Shown one piece after another: positions 1 to 7,860 of a DNA stretch of 46,005 nt. Position numbers and translations under genes: made by a program. This stretch comes from Site-B1 sp963722665. Lineage in GTDB: Bacteria; Bacteroidota; Bacteroidia; Flavobacteriales; Flavobacteriaceae. Location: NCBI GenBank assembly GCA_963722665.1, contig CAVRNW010000026.1, forward strand, positions 1 to 46,005. The letters run 5' to 3'. The notes under the pieces were generated by a model. That model ran no database searches. It saw only the letters and a program-made list of their open reading frames with translations, and was not told the origin of the DNA. How positions within the stretch are numbered: the stretch's first letter is position 1; each line of letters opens with the position of its first letter.

Positions 1-1290
1 CTTTAATCAGAACTTATAGAATAACCGATGCATGTAATAATTATATAGATGTAACACAATCTATTATTGTTAATGACAATATTGCTCCAACAGCAAGTAA
101 TCCAGCCAATATAAATCTAAGTTGTACTGAAAATATTCCAACTCCTAATATTACCGTAGTAAGTGATGCAACAGATAATTGTTCAACTCCTGTAGTTACT
201 TTTGTTTCTGATGTTTCTGATGATCAGTCTTGTCCAGAAACAATCACGAGAACATATAGAGTGACAGATGCTTGTAACAATTTTGTTGATGTTACTCAAA
301 ATATTATTATTAATGACGATATCCCTCCAACTGCAAGTAATCCAACAAACATCAATCTAAGTTGTACTGAAAATATCCCAACTCCTGATATTAATGTTGT
401 AAGTGATGCCTCTGATAATTGCTCTAATCCAATCGTATCCTTTATTTCTGATATTTCTGATGATCAGTCTTGTCCAGAAACAATCACGAGATCATATAGA
501 GTGACAGATGCTTGTAACAATTTTGTTGATGTTACTCAAACTATTATCATTAATGACGATATCCCTCCAACTGCCAGCAATCCAGCAAACATCAATCTAA
601 GTTGTACAGAGAATATCCCAACTCCTGATATTAATGTTGTAAGTGATGCTAGTGATAATTGCGCAGCACCAACTATTACCTTTCTTTCTGATGTATCTGA
701 TAATCAAACCTGTCCTGAGACAATTTCAAGAACTTATAGAGTAACAGATGCCTGTAATAATTTTGTTGATGTCACTCAAAATATTGTTATTAATGACGAT
801 ATTCCTCCAACAGCAAGTAATCCTACAAACATCAATCTAAGTTGTATAGAGAATATCCCAACACCTGATATTTCTGTAATAAGTGATGCATCTGATAATT
901 GTTCGAGTCCCATCGTTACTTTTGTTTCTGACATATCAGATAACCAGTCATGTCCTGAAACGATAACCAGGACGTATAGAGTTACTGATTCTTGTAACAA
1001 TTTTATTGATGTTACACAATCCATTGTTATTAATGACGACATTCCACCATCTGCCAGTAATCCTGCTAATATCAATATAAGTTGTATTGATGGATTGCCT
1101 GATCCTGATATTAATGTAGTAAGCGACGCCAATGATAATTGTTCAAACCCAACTGTCACGTTTATTTCTGATGTATCCGACAACCAAACATGTTCAGAAA
1201 CAATATTAAGAACTTATAGAGTATCAGACGCATGTGGAAATTCGATAGACGTTACACAATCTATTTTTGTTGTTGATGATATTGCTCCTG
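1..1290 (+). repeat. Tandem 240-bp coding repeats
   Basis: Units recur with an exact 240-bp period (compare positions 1, 241, 481, 721, 961 and 1201), so five complete units and the start of a sixth are visible. Neighbouring units share long nearly identical stretches; for example 241-300 and 481-540 differ at one base. The lengths contain no indels, so the protein frame is kept. This points to recent duplication or gene conversion among units. Confidence 0.9.
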
Positions 1291-2114
1291 ATCTTATTTC
1301 ACAAGCAGAGAATGAAATCTACATTACCTGTGAAGAGGTTCCTGAGATACCCAACCTGGAGTTCGCTGATAATTGCGACCAGAATCTGGATATACAGTTT
1401 AATGAAACTTTAAACCAAATCGATGACTTAAACTTCGATATACAGAGAATCTGGACGGTCACCGACAATTGTAATAATCAAAATACTTTTAATCAATCAA
1501 TACATGTCAATAGAACTACGGAAAGTAATGTTCAATATGTAGATCTTTGTATTGAAGACAATCCACTAGATTTATTTGCTTTAGTTCCATACCAGGAAAC
1601 TGTCAACACAAATACCCAGATTAATCAATGGAACAGTAATTCCATGGACCTTTTGGTAAACGGATATCTTGATCCCAGTAATGTTGAGTTAGGTGAATAT
1701 GAGTTTATAAACAGGATAACCAATAATGATTGTACATGGACAACAACTATATATGTTAGAGTGAATGATGATTGTGTGTATTACCCTTGTGTAGAAAGTA
1801 CAGGAGATGTTACCATTTCAAAGATGGTTACTCCTAATAATGATGGTTTCAATGATTTCTTTGAAGTTAACTATATCCTAAATGAAGAAAGTAACGAAGT
1901 GTGCGATGTAGTGACCAAAGTTGAAATTTATAATCGCTGGGGAACTAAAATCTTTGAATCAAATAACTATAACAACGATTGGGCTGGAGTTGCAAATTCA
2001 ACTTCTATGAATAACTCTAATTATTTACCTACAGGAACCTATTATTATATTGTTGAATTGATCAATGGTGGCTTAAAACCAATTCAAGGATTTATCTATT
2101 TAGGTACAGAATAA
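1..2114 (+). CDS. T9SS type B sorting domain protein with tandem 80-residue repeats (5' end outside window)
   Basis: The reading frame is open from base 3, so the N-terminus lies outside the window; 703 codons are visible. The first part is a tandem array of 80-residue units, each with paired cysteines and motifs such as TDACNNFVDVTQ, INDDIPP and SDNC, resembling HYR/Ig-like adhesin repeats. After a divergent last unit and a spacer, the final ~90 residues hold TPNNDGFNDFFEV, EIYNRWG and PTGTYYYIV, the hallmarks of the gliding-motility-associated C-terminal domain used as a type B T9SS sorting signal. The product is therefore probably a large secreted or surface-attached protein. The next gene is a PorP/SprF protein one base downstream, the usual partner of type B substrates. 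The ligand is unknown. The family call is secure; an adhesive role is inference. Confidence 0.9.
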   Translation, partial: LIRTYRITDACNNYIDVTQSIIVNDNIAPTASNPANINLSCTENIPTPNITVVSDATDNCSTPVVTFVSDVSDDQSCPETITRTYRVTDACNNFVDVTQNIIINDDIPPTASNPTNINLSCTENIPTPDINVVSDASDNCSNPIVSFISDISDDQSCPETITRSYRVTDACNNFVDVTQTIIINDDIPPTASNPANINLSCTENIPTPDINVVSDASDNCAAPTITFLSDVSDNQTCPETISRTYRVTDACNNFVDVTQNIVINDDIPPTASNPTNINLSCIENIPTPDISVISDASDNCSSPIVTFVSDISDNQSCPETITRTYRVTDSCNNFIDVTQSIVINDDIPPSASNPANINISCIDGLPDPDINVVSDANDNCSNPTVTFISDVSDNQTCSETILRTYRVSDACGNSIDVTQSIFVVDDIAPDLISQAENEIYITCEEVPEIPNLEFADNCDQNLDIQFNETLNQIDDLNFDIQRIWTVTDNCNNQNTFNQSIHVNRTTESNVQYVDLCIEDNPLDLFALVPYQETVNTNTQINQWNSNSMDLLVNGYLDPSNVELGEYEFINRITNNDCTWTTTIYVRVNDDCVYYPCVESTGDVTISKMVTPNNDGFNDFFEVNYILNEESNEVCDVVTKVEIYNRWGTKIFESNNYNNDWAGVANSTSMNNSNYLPTGTYYYIVELINGGLKPIQGFIYLGTE

Positions 2115-2115
2115 T

Positions 2116-3042
2116 ATGAAATTAAGAAAGAACATATTGATTCTTATTATTTTATTGGCCTCATCCTTTTTAGGGTGGGCTCAACAGCAGCCTCAGTTTA
2201 CTCAATATATGTATAATACTATTTCCTTTAATCCGGCTTATGCAGGCTCCCGGGAAATTATGGTCATCAATGTGCTGAACAGAAATCAATGGGCTGGAAT
2301 AAATGGCGCGCCAATAACACAAACGTTATCTGCCCATACCTCATTACCTAATACAAATTTAGGGGTAGGTCTTTCTATAATTAAAGATGAATTGGGTTAT
2401 GAAAATTCAACTTATGCATATGCCGATGTTTCATATACCTTAACTTTAAATAAATATGATAAATATAAGCTAGCCTTTGGTTTGAAATTAGGTGCCAGTA
2501 AATACGATCTGGATGAAAACTTATTGAATGAAAGCGTAAATTCTTCCGATCCGTTTTTAGATATGGTTAACTTTAATTGGTCCCCCAATATTGGTGCAGG
2601 TTTCTATTTTAGAGGTGAATCCTTTTATTTAGGACTGTCCGCTCCAAAACTGATCAATTATAAAAAAACCAATATTGATTACGTCTCCCTGGACAGAGTC
2701 AGTTACTTTTTTAACGGTGGTTATTTATTAAATGTCAATAAAAATTTAAAATTCAAGCCTACATTTCTTGCAAAATATACAGAAGGAGCACCAGTTTCCT
2801 TGGATCTGTCTACTTTGTTCTTTGTCAATGAAAAACTTTGGTTAGGTGCCTCCTATCGTTTATTCGATTCCTTTGGAGCTATAATCAATTTTAAAGTCTT
2901 TGAAGGGCTGTCTTTAGGGTATGCTTATGACTATATTACATCCGATCTAAGCTCCTACTCTTACGGATCACATGAATTTATGATCAATTATGAATTCGTC
3001 TTTCCTAAACCAAGGTGTAAATGTCAAGACCTTTACAATTAG
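2116..3042 (+). CDS. PorP/SprF family type IX secretion membrane protein
   Basis: This 308-residue protein starts with a signal peptide ending near FLGWAQ. The family motif QFTQYMYNTISFNPAYAGS follows immediately. The rest is a beta-rich outer-membrane barrel pattern with alternating aromatic residues. Members sit next to genes for type B C-terminal-domain proteins and are thought to hold or export the partner protein at the cell surface, as SprF does for SprB. Here it begins one base after the stop of the repeat protein, which supports a dedicated pair. It ends in a 4-base convergent overlap with the phosphatase gene on the other strand. The family call is strong; specificity for the upstream protein is inferred from position. 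Confidence 0.9.
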   Translation: MKLRKNILILIILLASSFLGWAQQQPQFTQYMYNTISFNPAYAGSREIMVINVLNRNQWAGINGAPITQTLSAHTSLPNTNLGVGLSIIKDELGYENSTYAYADVSYTLTLNKYDKYKLAFGLKLGASKYDLDENLLNESVNSSDPFLDMVNFNWSPNIGAGFYFRGESFYLGLSAPKLINYKKTNIDYVSLDRVSYFFNGGYLLNVNKNLKFKPTFLAKYTEGAPVSLDLSTLFFVNEKLWLGASYRLFDSFGAIINFKVFEGLSLGYAYDYITSDLSSYSYGSHEFMINYEFVFPKPRCKCQDLYN

Positions 3043-3527
3043 GATTTTAGGTCGCGGGGAAATACCGTTTCAATGGTTTTGCCTTTTTCCAGATCTTTCC
3101 AGCTATCTATTTCAAATTCAATATGTGTAAATCCGCTCGTTGGAACATTACCGATTGGTCTATTGCCATAAGTGTTGACAAAATATGTCATAGCATGATT
3201 ATGACCAAAGGCCATTAATGTATTAACAGAATCATCACAAGAATTTATAACCTTGGTCAAACTATGACCGCTAAAATCATATAGATCATGATTTAAAACG
3301 ATGTCGTCTTCATTTAATCCTAAATTACTGATAAATATATTGGCGGTGGTCAAGGCTCGCATGGCATCACTTGAGATTACCAGATCCGGTAAACGAATCA
3401 ATCCTTTTATGTGCTTTGAAACTAAGTGAGCGTCCTTAAACCCTCTGTTTTTTAAAGGCCTTTTGTGATCACTTACATCGTGTTTCCATGATGATTTAGC
3501 ATGCCTTACTAAGTATAATCTCTTCAT
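3039..3527 (-). CDS. SixA-like histidine phosphatase
   Basis: This 162-residue protein of the histidine phosphatase superfamily opens with LYLVRHAKSSW, the RHG/RHA catalytic motif with the nucleophilic histidine at residue 9. A second core histidine lies in MAFGHNHAMT. Length and motif spacing fit the SixA subgroup, which dephosphorylates phosphohistidine, but the substrate here is unknown. The ATG at 3527 was chosen because the protein begins directly with the core strand; a longer open frame upstream would run into pdxH. It starts 4 bases after the pdxH stop, so the two genes are probably co-transcribed. Confidence 0.85.
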   Translation of the reverse strand: MKRLYLVRHAKSSWKHDVSDHKRPLKNRGFKDAHLVSKHIKGLIRLPDLVISSDAMRALTTANIFISNLGLNEDDIVLNHDLYDFSGHSLTKVINSCDDSVNTLMAFGHNHAMTYFVNTYGNRPIGNVPTSGFTHIEFEIDSWKDLEKGKTIETVFPRDLKS

Positions 3528-3531
3528 ATTT

Positions 3532-4179
3532 CTAAGGTTGTAATCTTTCAATTTTCCAGTTATAATCCTCCTGTAATTTATAACGGATCCTGTCATGCAT
3601 TCGGTTTGGTCTACCCTGCCAAAATTCCATTTCAATTGGTTTTACAATATAGCCACCCCAATGTTTTGGTCTGGGAATTTCCTTATTTATATACTTCAAT
3701 TCCAGTTTCTTAAGCTTTTCATCAAGCGCTTCTCTGCTTTCAATTACTTCGCTTTGCTCTGAAGCGATAGCCCCAAGTTGACTCCCAATTGGTCTGGATT
3801 CAAAATAACCATCACTCAAATTTTCAGCAATTTTTTCGGCTTGACCTTTAATAATAATCTGTCTTTCAGCGGCATGCCAAAAGAAGGTTAAACACACATT
3901 TGGGTTTACATCAATCGCTTTCCCTTTTTCACTATTGTAATTAGTGTAAAAAATGAATCCTTCGTAAGTGTATTTCTTTAAAAGAACGATCCTGTTTTTA
4001 GGGTAACCGTCTAAACCAAAAGTGGATAAAGCCACAGCATTGGCCTCATCTACTGCGAAATTTATGTCTACATCGTAAAACCATTTTTGGAATAATTCCA
4101 TGGGATTTTCAGGAACATTACTTTTACGTAGTTCACTCTTCTCATAAGTTTTACGATAATTGCCTAGATCTTTGTTCAT
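3532..4179 (-). CDS. pdxH: Pyridoxamine 5'-phosphate oxidase
   Basis: PdxH oxidises pyridoxamine or pyridoxine 5'-phosphate to pyridoxal 5'-phosphate with FMN, the last step of vitamin B6 synthesis and salvage. The 215-residue protein has the usual length. It shows the FMN-binding run NRIVLLKKY, then FYTNYNSEKG, the SRPIGSQLGA and SEQSEVI segments, and the C-terminal WGGYIVKPIEMEFWQGRPNRMHDR signature that contacts substrate. The ATG at 4179 gives the typical MNKDLGNYRK opening; an in-frame TTG at 4188 would add only three residues. It is the first gene of a short leftward unit with the phosphatase gene. Confidence 0.95.
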   Translation of the reverse strand: MNKDLGNYRKTYEKSELRKSNVPENPMELFQKWFYDVDINFAVDEANAVALSTFGLDGYPKNRIVLLKKYTYEGFIFYTNYNSEKGKAIDVNPNVCLTFFWHAAERQIIIKGQAEKIAENLSDGYFESRPIGSQLGAIASEQSEVIESREALDEKLKKLELKYINKEIPRPKHWGGYIVKPIEMEFWQGRPNRMHDRIRYKLQEDYNWKIERLQP

Positions 4180-4258
4180 TGCATGCAATTTACAAGAATA
4201 ATAAATTCTGGTTTATAAATGTATTAAAAATCTTATATTTAAATTTATTGAAAATACT

Positions 4259-4567
4259 ATGTTTTTTCCAGAGCTTATAACAGGGGCCATTCTTATTATT
4301 ACCGGTGTTTTAGTAAAGTTATTCCCGGATTTAATCGCAGGATATAATACACTTTCTGAAGCACAAAAAAAGAAAGTCAATATAGACGGATTGTCTACTA
4401 TGATGAAGAATTACCTGATATTTTTAGGAATTCTGGTAGTTGTATTTGGAATTGTCAGTAAACAAATTGGAATGAAACAACAGTATTCAATCATTATCAC
4501 CTCTTTAATAATAGTATTAGTAGTTTTTTTAATGATCAGTAAAGCACAAAAATTCTATAAGCTTTAA
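4259..4567 (+). CDS. DUF3784 small membrane protein
   Basis: A 102-residue protein with three predicted membrane segments, roughly residues 5-25, 50-68 and 76-95. The loop after the first segment contains IAGYNTLSEAQKKKV, which matches the conserved loop of DUF3784 proteins. Function is unknown for the family. It is transcribed alone, divergently from pdxH, and its stop overlaps the rnz stop on the other strand by four bases. The call rests on the loop motif and topology. Confidence 0.75.
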   Translation: MFFPELITGAILIITGVLVKLFPDLIAGYNTLSEAQKKKVNIDGLSTMMKNYLIFLGILVVVFGIVSKQIGMKQQYSIIITSLIIVLVVFLMISKAQKFYKL

Positions 4568-5469
4568 AATTCAAATGTTTTGCCATCTTCAGCCAGTAGT
4601 GTATTTTCGAATATTTCCTGTGCTTCGGTTTTAAAATATTCAATCCCGTCGTATCTGGTTGAATAATGACCTAATATAAGGGTGCCTGCGTTTGCGCCCT
4701 TGGCAATTCTGGCTGCCTGTTTTGCAGAACTATGCTGTGTGGGTTCACATAAATGTTCATGTTTTTCCTGAAAAGTAGATTCATGATATAGTACATCCAC
4801 ATTTTTTATTAATGGTACTATACTTTCATCAAAAGCTGTATCACTACAAAATGCGTAACTTTTCGGATTGTTTGGAGGTTTTGTTACTGAGCTGTTTTTT
4901 ATTAAAACCCCATCCCTATTTTCAACATCAAATCCTTGTTTCAGTTTTCTAAAATAGGCCAGATCTATGTCTGCAGCTTTTACAGCATTCATATCTAATT
5001 TCCGTTCACCCGGTTTTTCTTTGAAAAGAAATCCATTGGTATAAATCCTATGGCTAAGTGGAATTGTGTGCACTTCAACCTTATCATCTTCAAAAATCAA
5101 TTCTGATGACTTGGAGGATAATTCATGAAAAATTAGTCTGTAATTAGTCCAGGAATCTGATAATTTCATTTGTAAAGTAATGACCTCTTTTAATCCTTTA
5201 GGTCCATAAATGTGCAAATCGGTTTCTCTGGTAAGTAACCTGAAAGTTGAAATTACTCCAACGAGACCAAAGTAATGATCCCCGTGCAGATGAGATATAA
5301 AAATATGCTTGATCCTGGAAAACTTTATTTTATTCTTTCTAAGTTGTACTTGTGTTCCTTCTCCACAATCAATGAGAAACAAATGATTGTTAATTTCCAG
5401 TACCTGGGAAGTTGGATTGTTAAAAGTTCTTGGAGTAGCGCTGTAACAGCCTAATATTGATAGTTTCAT
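4564..5469 (-). CDS. rnz: Ribonuclease Z (tRNA 3' endonuclease)
   Basis: RNase Z cleaves the 3' trailer of tRNA precursors. The 301-residue protein is a metallo-beta-lactamase fold enzyme of the normal bacterial short-form length. The zinc motif HLHGDH lies at residues 60-65, followed downstream by the substrate-arm region, FCSDTAF, LYHESTF and LILGHYSTRY, which carry the remaining metal ligands. The ATG at 5469 gives the standard start MKLSILGC; upstream codons would overlap the preceding gene. It begins one base after the stop of the STAS-like gene and is the last gene of the leftward pyr unit. Confidence 0.95.
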   Translation of the reverse strand: MKLSILGCYSATPRTFNNPTSQVLEINNHLFLIDCGEGTQVQLRKNKIKFSRIKHIFISHLHGDHYFGLVGVISTFRLLTRETDLHIYGPKGLKEVITLQMKLSDSWTNYRLIFHELSSKSSELIFEDDKVEVHTIPLSHRIYTNGFLFKEKPGERKLDMNAVKAADIDLAYFRKLKQGFDVENRDGVLIKNSSVTKPPNNPKSYAFCSDTAFDESIVPLIKNVDVLYHESTFQEKHEHLCEPTQHSSAKQAARIAKGANAGTLILGHYSTRYDGIEYFKTEAQEIFENTLLAEDGKTFEF

Positions 5470-5470
5470 C

Positions 5471-5803
5471 TTAAAATCCCAGATCCCTCTCAATTTCTTC
5501 CATTTCAATGATATCGAAGCCTTCCTGAATTGTTGGAACAACGATCAATTCATCTGGAACATCATCCATATCTATCAACTTGCTGACGACCACAAAAGAA
5601 TGCTTTGCTTTCCGGTGTTTATTAGAGATTTGAAGAAAATCAAGAATATCGTCAGGACCTACTTTATTCAAGGTTTCCAGATCAACTATGATGTTATCGT
5701 TCTTCAACTTATCATATACCTTGTTGAATTCCAGAACAAATTCATGAATAGTTGCCTCATCCTGAGTGATCACTGTTGTATTATCCTTTGAACTTATGAT
5801 CAT
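5471..5803 (-). CDS. Small STAS-like protein upstream of rnz
   Basis: A 110-residue soluble protein with alternating strands and helices (IIVDLETLN, SFVVVSK, ELIVVPT) and an acidic end, DIIEMEEIERDLGF. The layout resembles a STAS or anti-sigma-antagonist fold, but no catalytic motif is visible and the function is unknown. From memory of the group, proteins like this precede rnz in many flavobacteria and are sometimes mislabelled ribonuclease Z. The start ATG overlaps the pyrB stop by four bases (ATGA), and the rnz start follows one base after its stop, so tight translational coupling with both is likely. Confidence 0.65.
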   Translation of the reverse strand: MIISSKDNTTVITQDEATIHEFVLEFNKVYDKLKNDNIIVDLETLNKVGPDDILDFLQISNKHRKAKHSFVVVSKLIDMDDVPDELIVVPTIQEGFDIIEMEEIERDLGF

Positions 5804-6735
5804 TTTTCATGTTTAATTTTTGAGGCCAGTAAATAAATAACAGCCATTCTTATTGCGACACCATTTTGTACCTGATCTAGGATAATAGCCTGTTTTGAAT
5901 CTGCAACATCACTTGTGATCTCTACGCCTCTATTGATCGGTCCGGGGTGCATAATTACTATTTCCTTATCTAATGAATCTAATATCTTCTTATTAACTCC
6001 AAACTGCTGTGTATATTCACGAGTTGAAGGAAAATAACTGATCTCCATCCGTTCATTTTGAACTCTTAGCATATTAGCTACATCACACCATTTAAGGGCT
6101 TTAAGTAAATCTGTTTCAACTTTTACTCCAAGGCTATCAATGTGTTTCGGTATCAGTGTTTTTGGTCCGCATACCATGACATTAGCTCCTTGTAACTTTA
6201 GCGCAAAAATATTTGATAAGGCTACCCTACTATGCAATATATCTCCAACAATAACAACATTCTTTCCTTTTACACCTCCTAATTTCTCTCTTATTGAAAA
6301 CGAATCCAACAAGGCCTGCGTAGGATGTTCATGAGCACCATCACCAGCATTTATAATACTTGCATTTACATGTTTCGCTAAAAATATTCCAGCACCGGGA
6401 TTAGGATGTCGCATGACAACCATGTCTACTTTCATTGACAGAATATTATTCACAGTATCAATAAGCGTCTCTCCTTTTTTTACAGAAGATTGAGAGGCTG
6501 AAAAATTTATGACATCTGCCGACAACCTTTTTTCGGCCAGTTCAAAGGATAATCTTGTTCTAGTCGAATTTTCAAAAAACAAATTAGCAATAGTGATATC
6601 TCTTAATGAGGGAACTTTTTTAATAGGCCTGTTAATGACTTCTTTAAAATGGTCGGCTGTTTCAAAAATTAGATCTATATCCTGTTTATTAAGATATTTA
6701 ATTCCCAGTAAGTGATCTACACTTAATTCGCTCAT
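5800..6735 (-). CDS. pyrB: Aspartate carbamoyltransferase catalytic chain
   Basis: PyrB joins carbamoyl phosphate and aspartate in the first committed step of pyrimidine synthesis. The 311-residue length is standard. The carbamoyl-phosphate loop FFENSTRTR is at residues 53-61, the SVKKGET loop at 84-90, HPTQ at 137-140, and the aspartate-side MHPGPINRG motif lies near the C-terminus. No pyrI regulatory subunit is visible nearby. It follows pyrR and an unknown small gene on the same strand, which fits a pyr operon. Confidence 0.96.
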   Translation of the reverse strand: MSELSVDHLLGIKYLNKQDIDLIFETADHFKEVINRPIKKVPSLRDITIANLFFENSTRTRLSFELAEKRLSADVINFSASQSSVKKGETLIDTVNNILSMKVDMVVMRHPNPGAGIFLAKHVNASIINAGDGAHEHPTQALLDSFSIREKLGGVKGKNVVIVGDILHSRVALSNIFALKLQGANVMVCGPKTLIPKHIDSLGVKVETDLLKALKWCDVANMLRVQNERMEISYFPSTREYTQQFGVNKKILDSLDKEIVIMHPGPINRGVEITSDVADSKQAIILDQVQNGVAIRMAVIYLLASKIKHEK

Positions 6736-6745
6736 AATTTTAAAT

Positions 6746-6773
6746 CTTCAGTTGGCAGTCTTCAGTCTTCAGT
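6746..6773. repeat. Heptamer repeat in the pyrB upstream spacer
   Basis: Four consecutive 7-base units read cttcagt, tggcagt, cttcagt, cttcagt. On the transcribed strand this is ACTGAAG repeated with one divergent unit. TTGGCA at 6752-6757 and TGCCAA at 6774-6779 flank the array as a 6-bp inverted repeat, so a weak hairpin is possible. Confidence 0.7.
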
Positions 6774-6787
6774 TGCCAAATTTTATA

Positions 6788-7138
6788 TTAAAAACTAATA
6801 CTTGATAGTTTAAATTCAAGATCCCTTTCTTTATTTCCATCCACAAAATTTAGATATACTGTTGCATTTTGTAAAAAATCGTATTCTTTTAATATAGGAG
6901 TCATCTTTTTAAATAACTCTTCGGCATTTTTACCATAAATAAAAAACCTTCCATGAGAATCATCCATTGCTACTTCATGCATATCATGTCTTCCTAATTC
7001 TTCCGGAATGACATTGATTAGTTTAGTATCTATTTCATGTATAATATCTAATCCTTTAAATTCTCCAAATTCAATAATTACAGAATCTTCTTTTTTTATA
7101 TTATCAAAATCTATTTTTTCAAGATCTAAAAGTTTCAT
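6788..7138 (-). CDS. Unknown 116-residue protein inside the pyr operon
   Basis: I do not recognise this family. The 116-residue protein has no signal peptide or membrane segment and is acidic, with segments SVIIEFGEFKGLDII, HDMHEVAMDDSHGRFFIYG and NATVYLNFVDGN that suggest a mixed alpha/beta fold. Its ATG is clear at 7138. It lies between pyrR and pyrB on the same strand, with spacers of about 50-60 bases that each carry degenerate heptamer repeats. Location suggests co-expression with pyrimidine genes, but a role in that pathway is only inference. Confidence 0.7.
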   Translation of the reverse strand: MKLLDLEKIDFDNIKKEDSVIIEFGEFKGLDIIHEIDTKLINVIPEELGRHDMHEVAMDDSHGRFFIYGKNAEELFKKMTPILKEYDFLQNATVYLNFVDGNKERDLEFKLSSISF

Positions 7139-7172
7139 CTCTAAATATTAATCACAATTTCTATTATCAACA

Positions 7173-7193
7173 ACACTTCACGCGTCACGCTTC
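7173..7193. repeat. Degenerate heptamer repeat downstream of pyrR
   Basis: Three 7-base units read acacttc, acgcgtc and acgcttc in the short spacer between pyrR and the following small gene. The motif differs from the heptamer array at 6746-6773, but the period is the same. Confidence 0.55.
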
Positions 7194-7197
7194 TCAT

Positions 7198-7737
7198 CTA
7201 CTTATCTATTAAATAAACCGCATCCTTACCATCATTCTCTTTCCAGTTAACCATAACTTTTTCCTGGTTAATGGCATCAACCTGTCTGCCATTGTAATCA
7301 GGTTGAATTGGTAAATGACGACTAAATCGACGGTCAATTAAAGTCAAAAGTTCAATTTCGCTGGGTCTTCCAAATGATTGAATAGCTGTTAACGCAGCCC
7401 GAATACTACGTCCAGTATACAATACATCATCTACAAAAACAACTTTTTTATTTTCTACAATAAAATCAATTTCAGTTGTATTGGCTTCAAGGGGTTTTTC
7501 TCCTCTTCTAAAATCATCTCTATAAAACGTAATATCCAAATACCCTAATTGAACGTTTTTGATCTTGTAGTCTTCTCTCAACATTTTGACCAGTCTATTC
7601 GCAAGAAACTTGCCTCTGGGCTGGATTCCTATAAGAACTGTATTTGTAAAGTCGTCGTGATTTTCAATTAATTGACAAGCCAGTCGATGAAGAATGATGT
7701 TTACCTCTTTGGCGTTAAGTAAAACTTTTTGACTCAT
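7198..7737 (-). CDS. pyrR: Pyr operon regulator / uracil phosphoribosyltransferase
   Basis: PyrR is an RNA-binding attenuation protein with uracil phosphoribosyltransferase activity. The 179-residue protein has the PRPP-binding loop VVFVDDVLYTGRS at 99-111, the IGIQPRG loop near residues 37-42 and the ELLTLIDRR segment typical of PyrR rather than plain Upp or HPRT enzymes. It is the first gene of the leftward pyr unit. The promoter predicted at 7763-7794 leaves only about 22 bases of leader, so no PyrR attenuator is visible at the operon head; regulation may act elsewhere or the protein may serve mainly as an enzyme. Confidence 0.93.
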   Translation of the reverse strand: MSQKVLLNAKEVNIILHRLACQLIENHDDFTNTVLIGIQPRGKFLANRLVKMLREDYKIKNVQLGYLDITFYRDDFRRGEKPLEANTTEIDFIVENKKVVFVDDVLYTGRSIRAALTAIQSFGRPSEIELLTLIDRRFSRHLPIQPDYNGRQVDAINQEKVMVNWKENDGKDAVYLIDK

Positions 7738-7762
7738 AAATTATCCAAACGTATCTGGTATG

Positions 7763-7794
7763 CAAAGTTAAGGCAAAAAATTAAAACTGAACAA
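7763..7794 (-). promoter_or_regulatory. Predicted Bacteroidota promoter of pyrR
   Basis: Read on the minus strand, TTG (7792-7794) is followed after 21 bases by TAACTTTG (7763-7770). This matches the flavobacterial pattern TTG-N17-23-TAnnTTTG. Transcription should start near 7759, about 22 bases before the pyrR ATG. Confidence 0.7.
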
Positions 7795-7813
7795 TTAATT
7801 ATTAGGAATAAAA

Positions 7814-7838
7814 AAAGCCTTCAAAAAATGAAGGCTTT
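7814..7838 (-). terminator. Rho-independent terminator of rpsA
   Basis: A 9-bp perfect stem (aaagccttc / gaaggcttt) with a 7-base loop is followed on the minus strand by a run of T residues. It sits 22 bases beyond the rpsA stop and separates rpsA from the pyrR promoter. Confidence 0.88.
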
Positions 7839-7860
7839 AGTTTATTGAATGACGAAAAAA

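Noticed and set aside
776..1183. Long antisense reading frame across the repeat array
   Set aside because: It is a shadow of the periodic coding strand: no start context, and its composition mirrors the repeats.
1..1290. Possible CRISPR array
   Set aside because: Units are 240 bp, fully coding and contiguous in frame, with no unique spacers.
6746..6773. Possible CRISPR or minisatellite
   Set aside because: Seven-base units without spacers; too short and degenerate for CRISPR.
7738..7813. PyrR-type attenuator at the head of the pyr unit
   Set aside because: The predicted promoter leaves about 22 bases of leader and no hairpin with T run is seen there.
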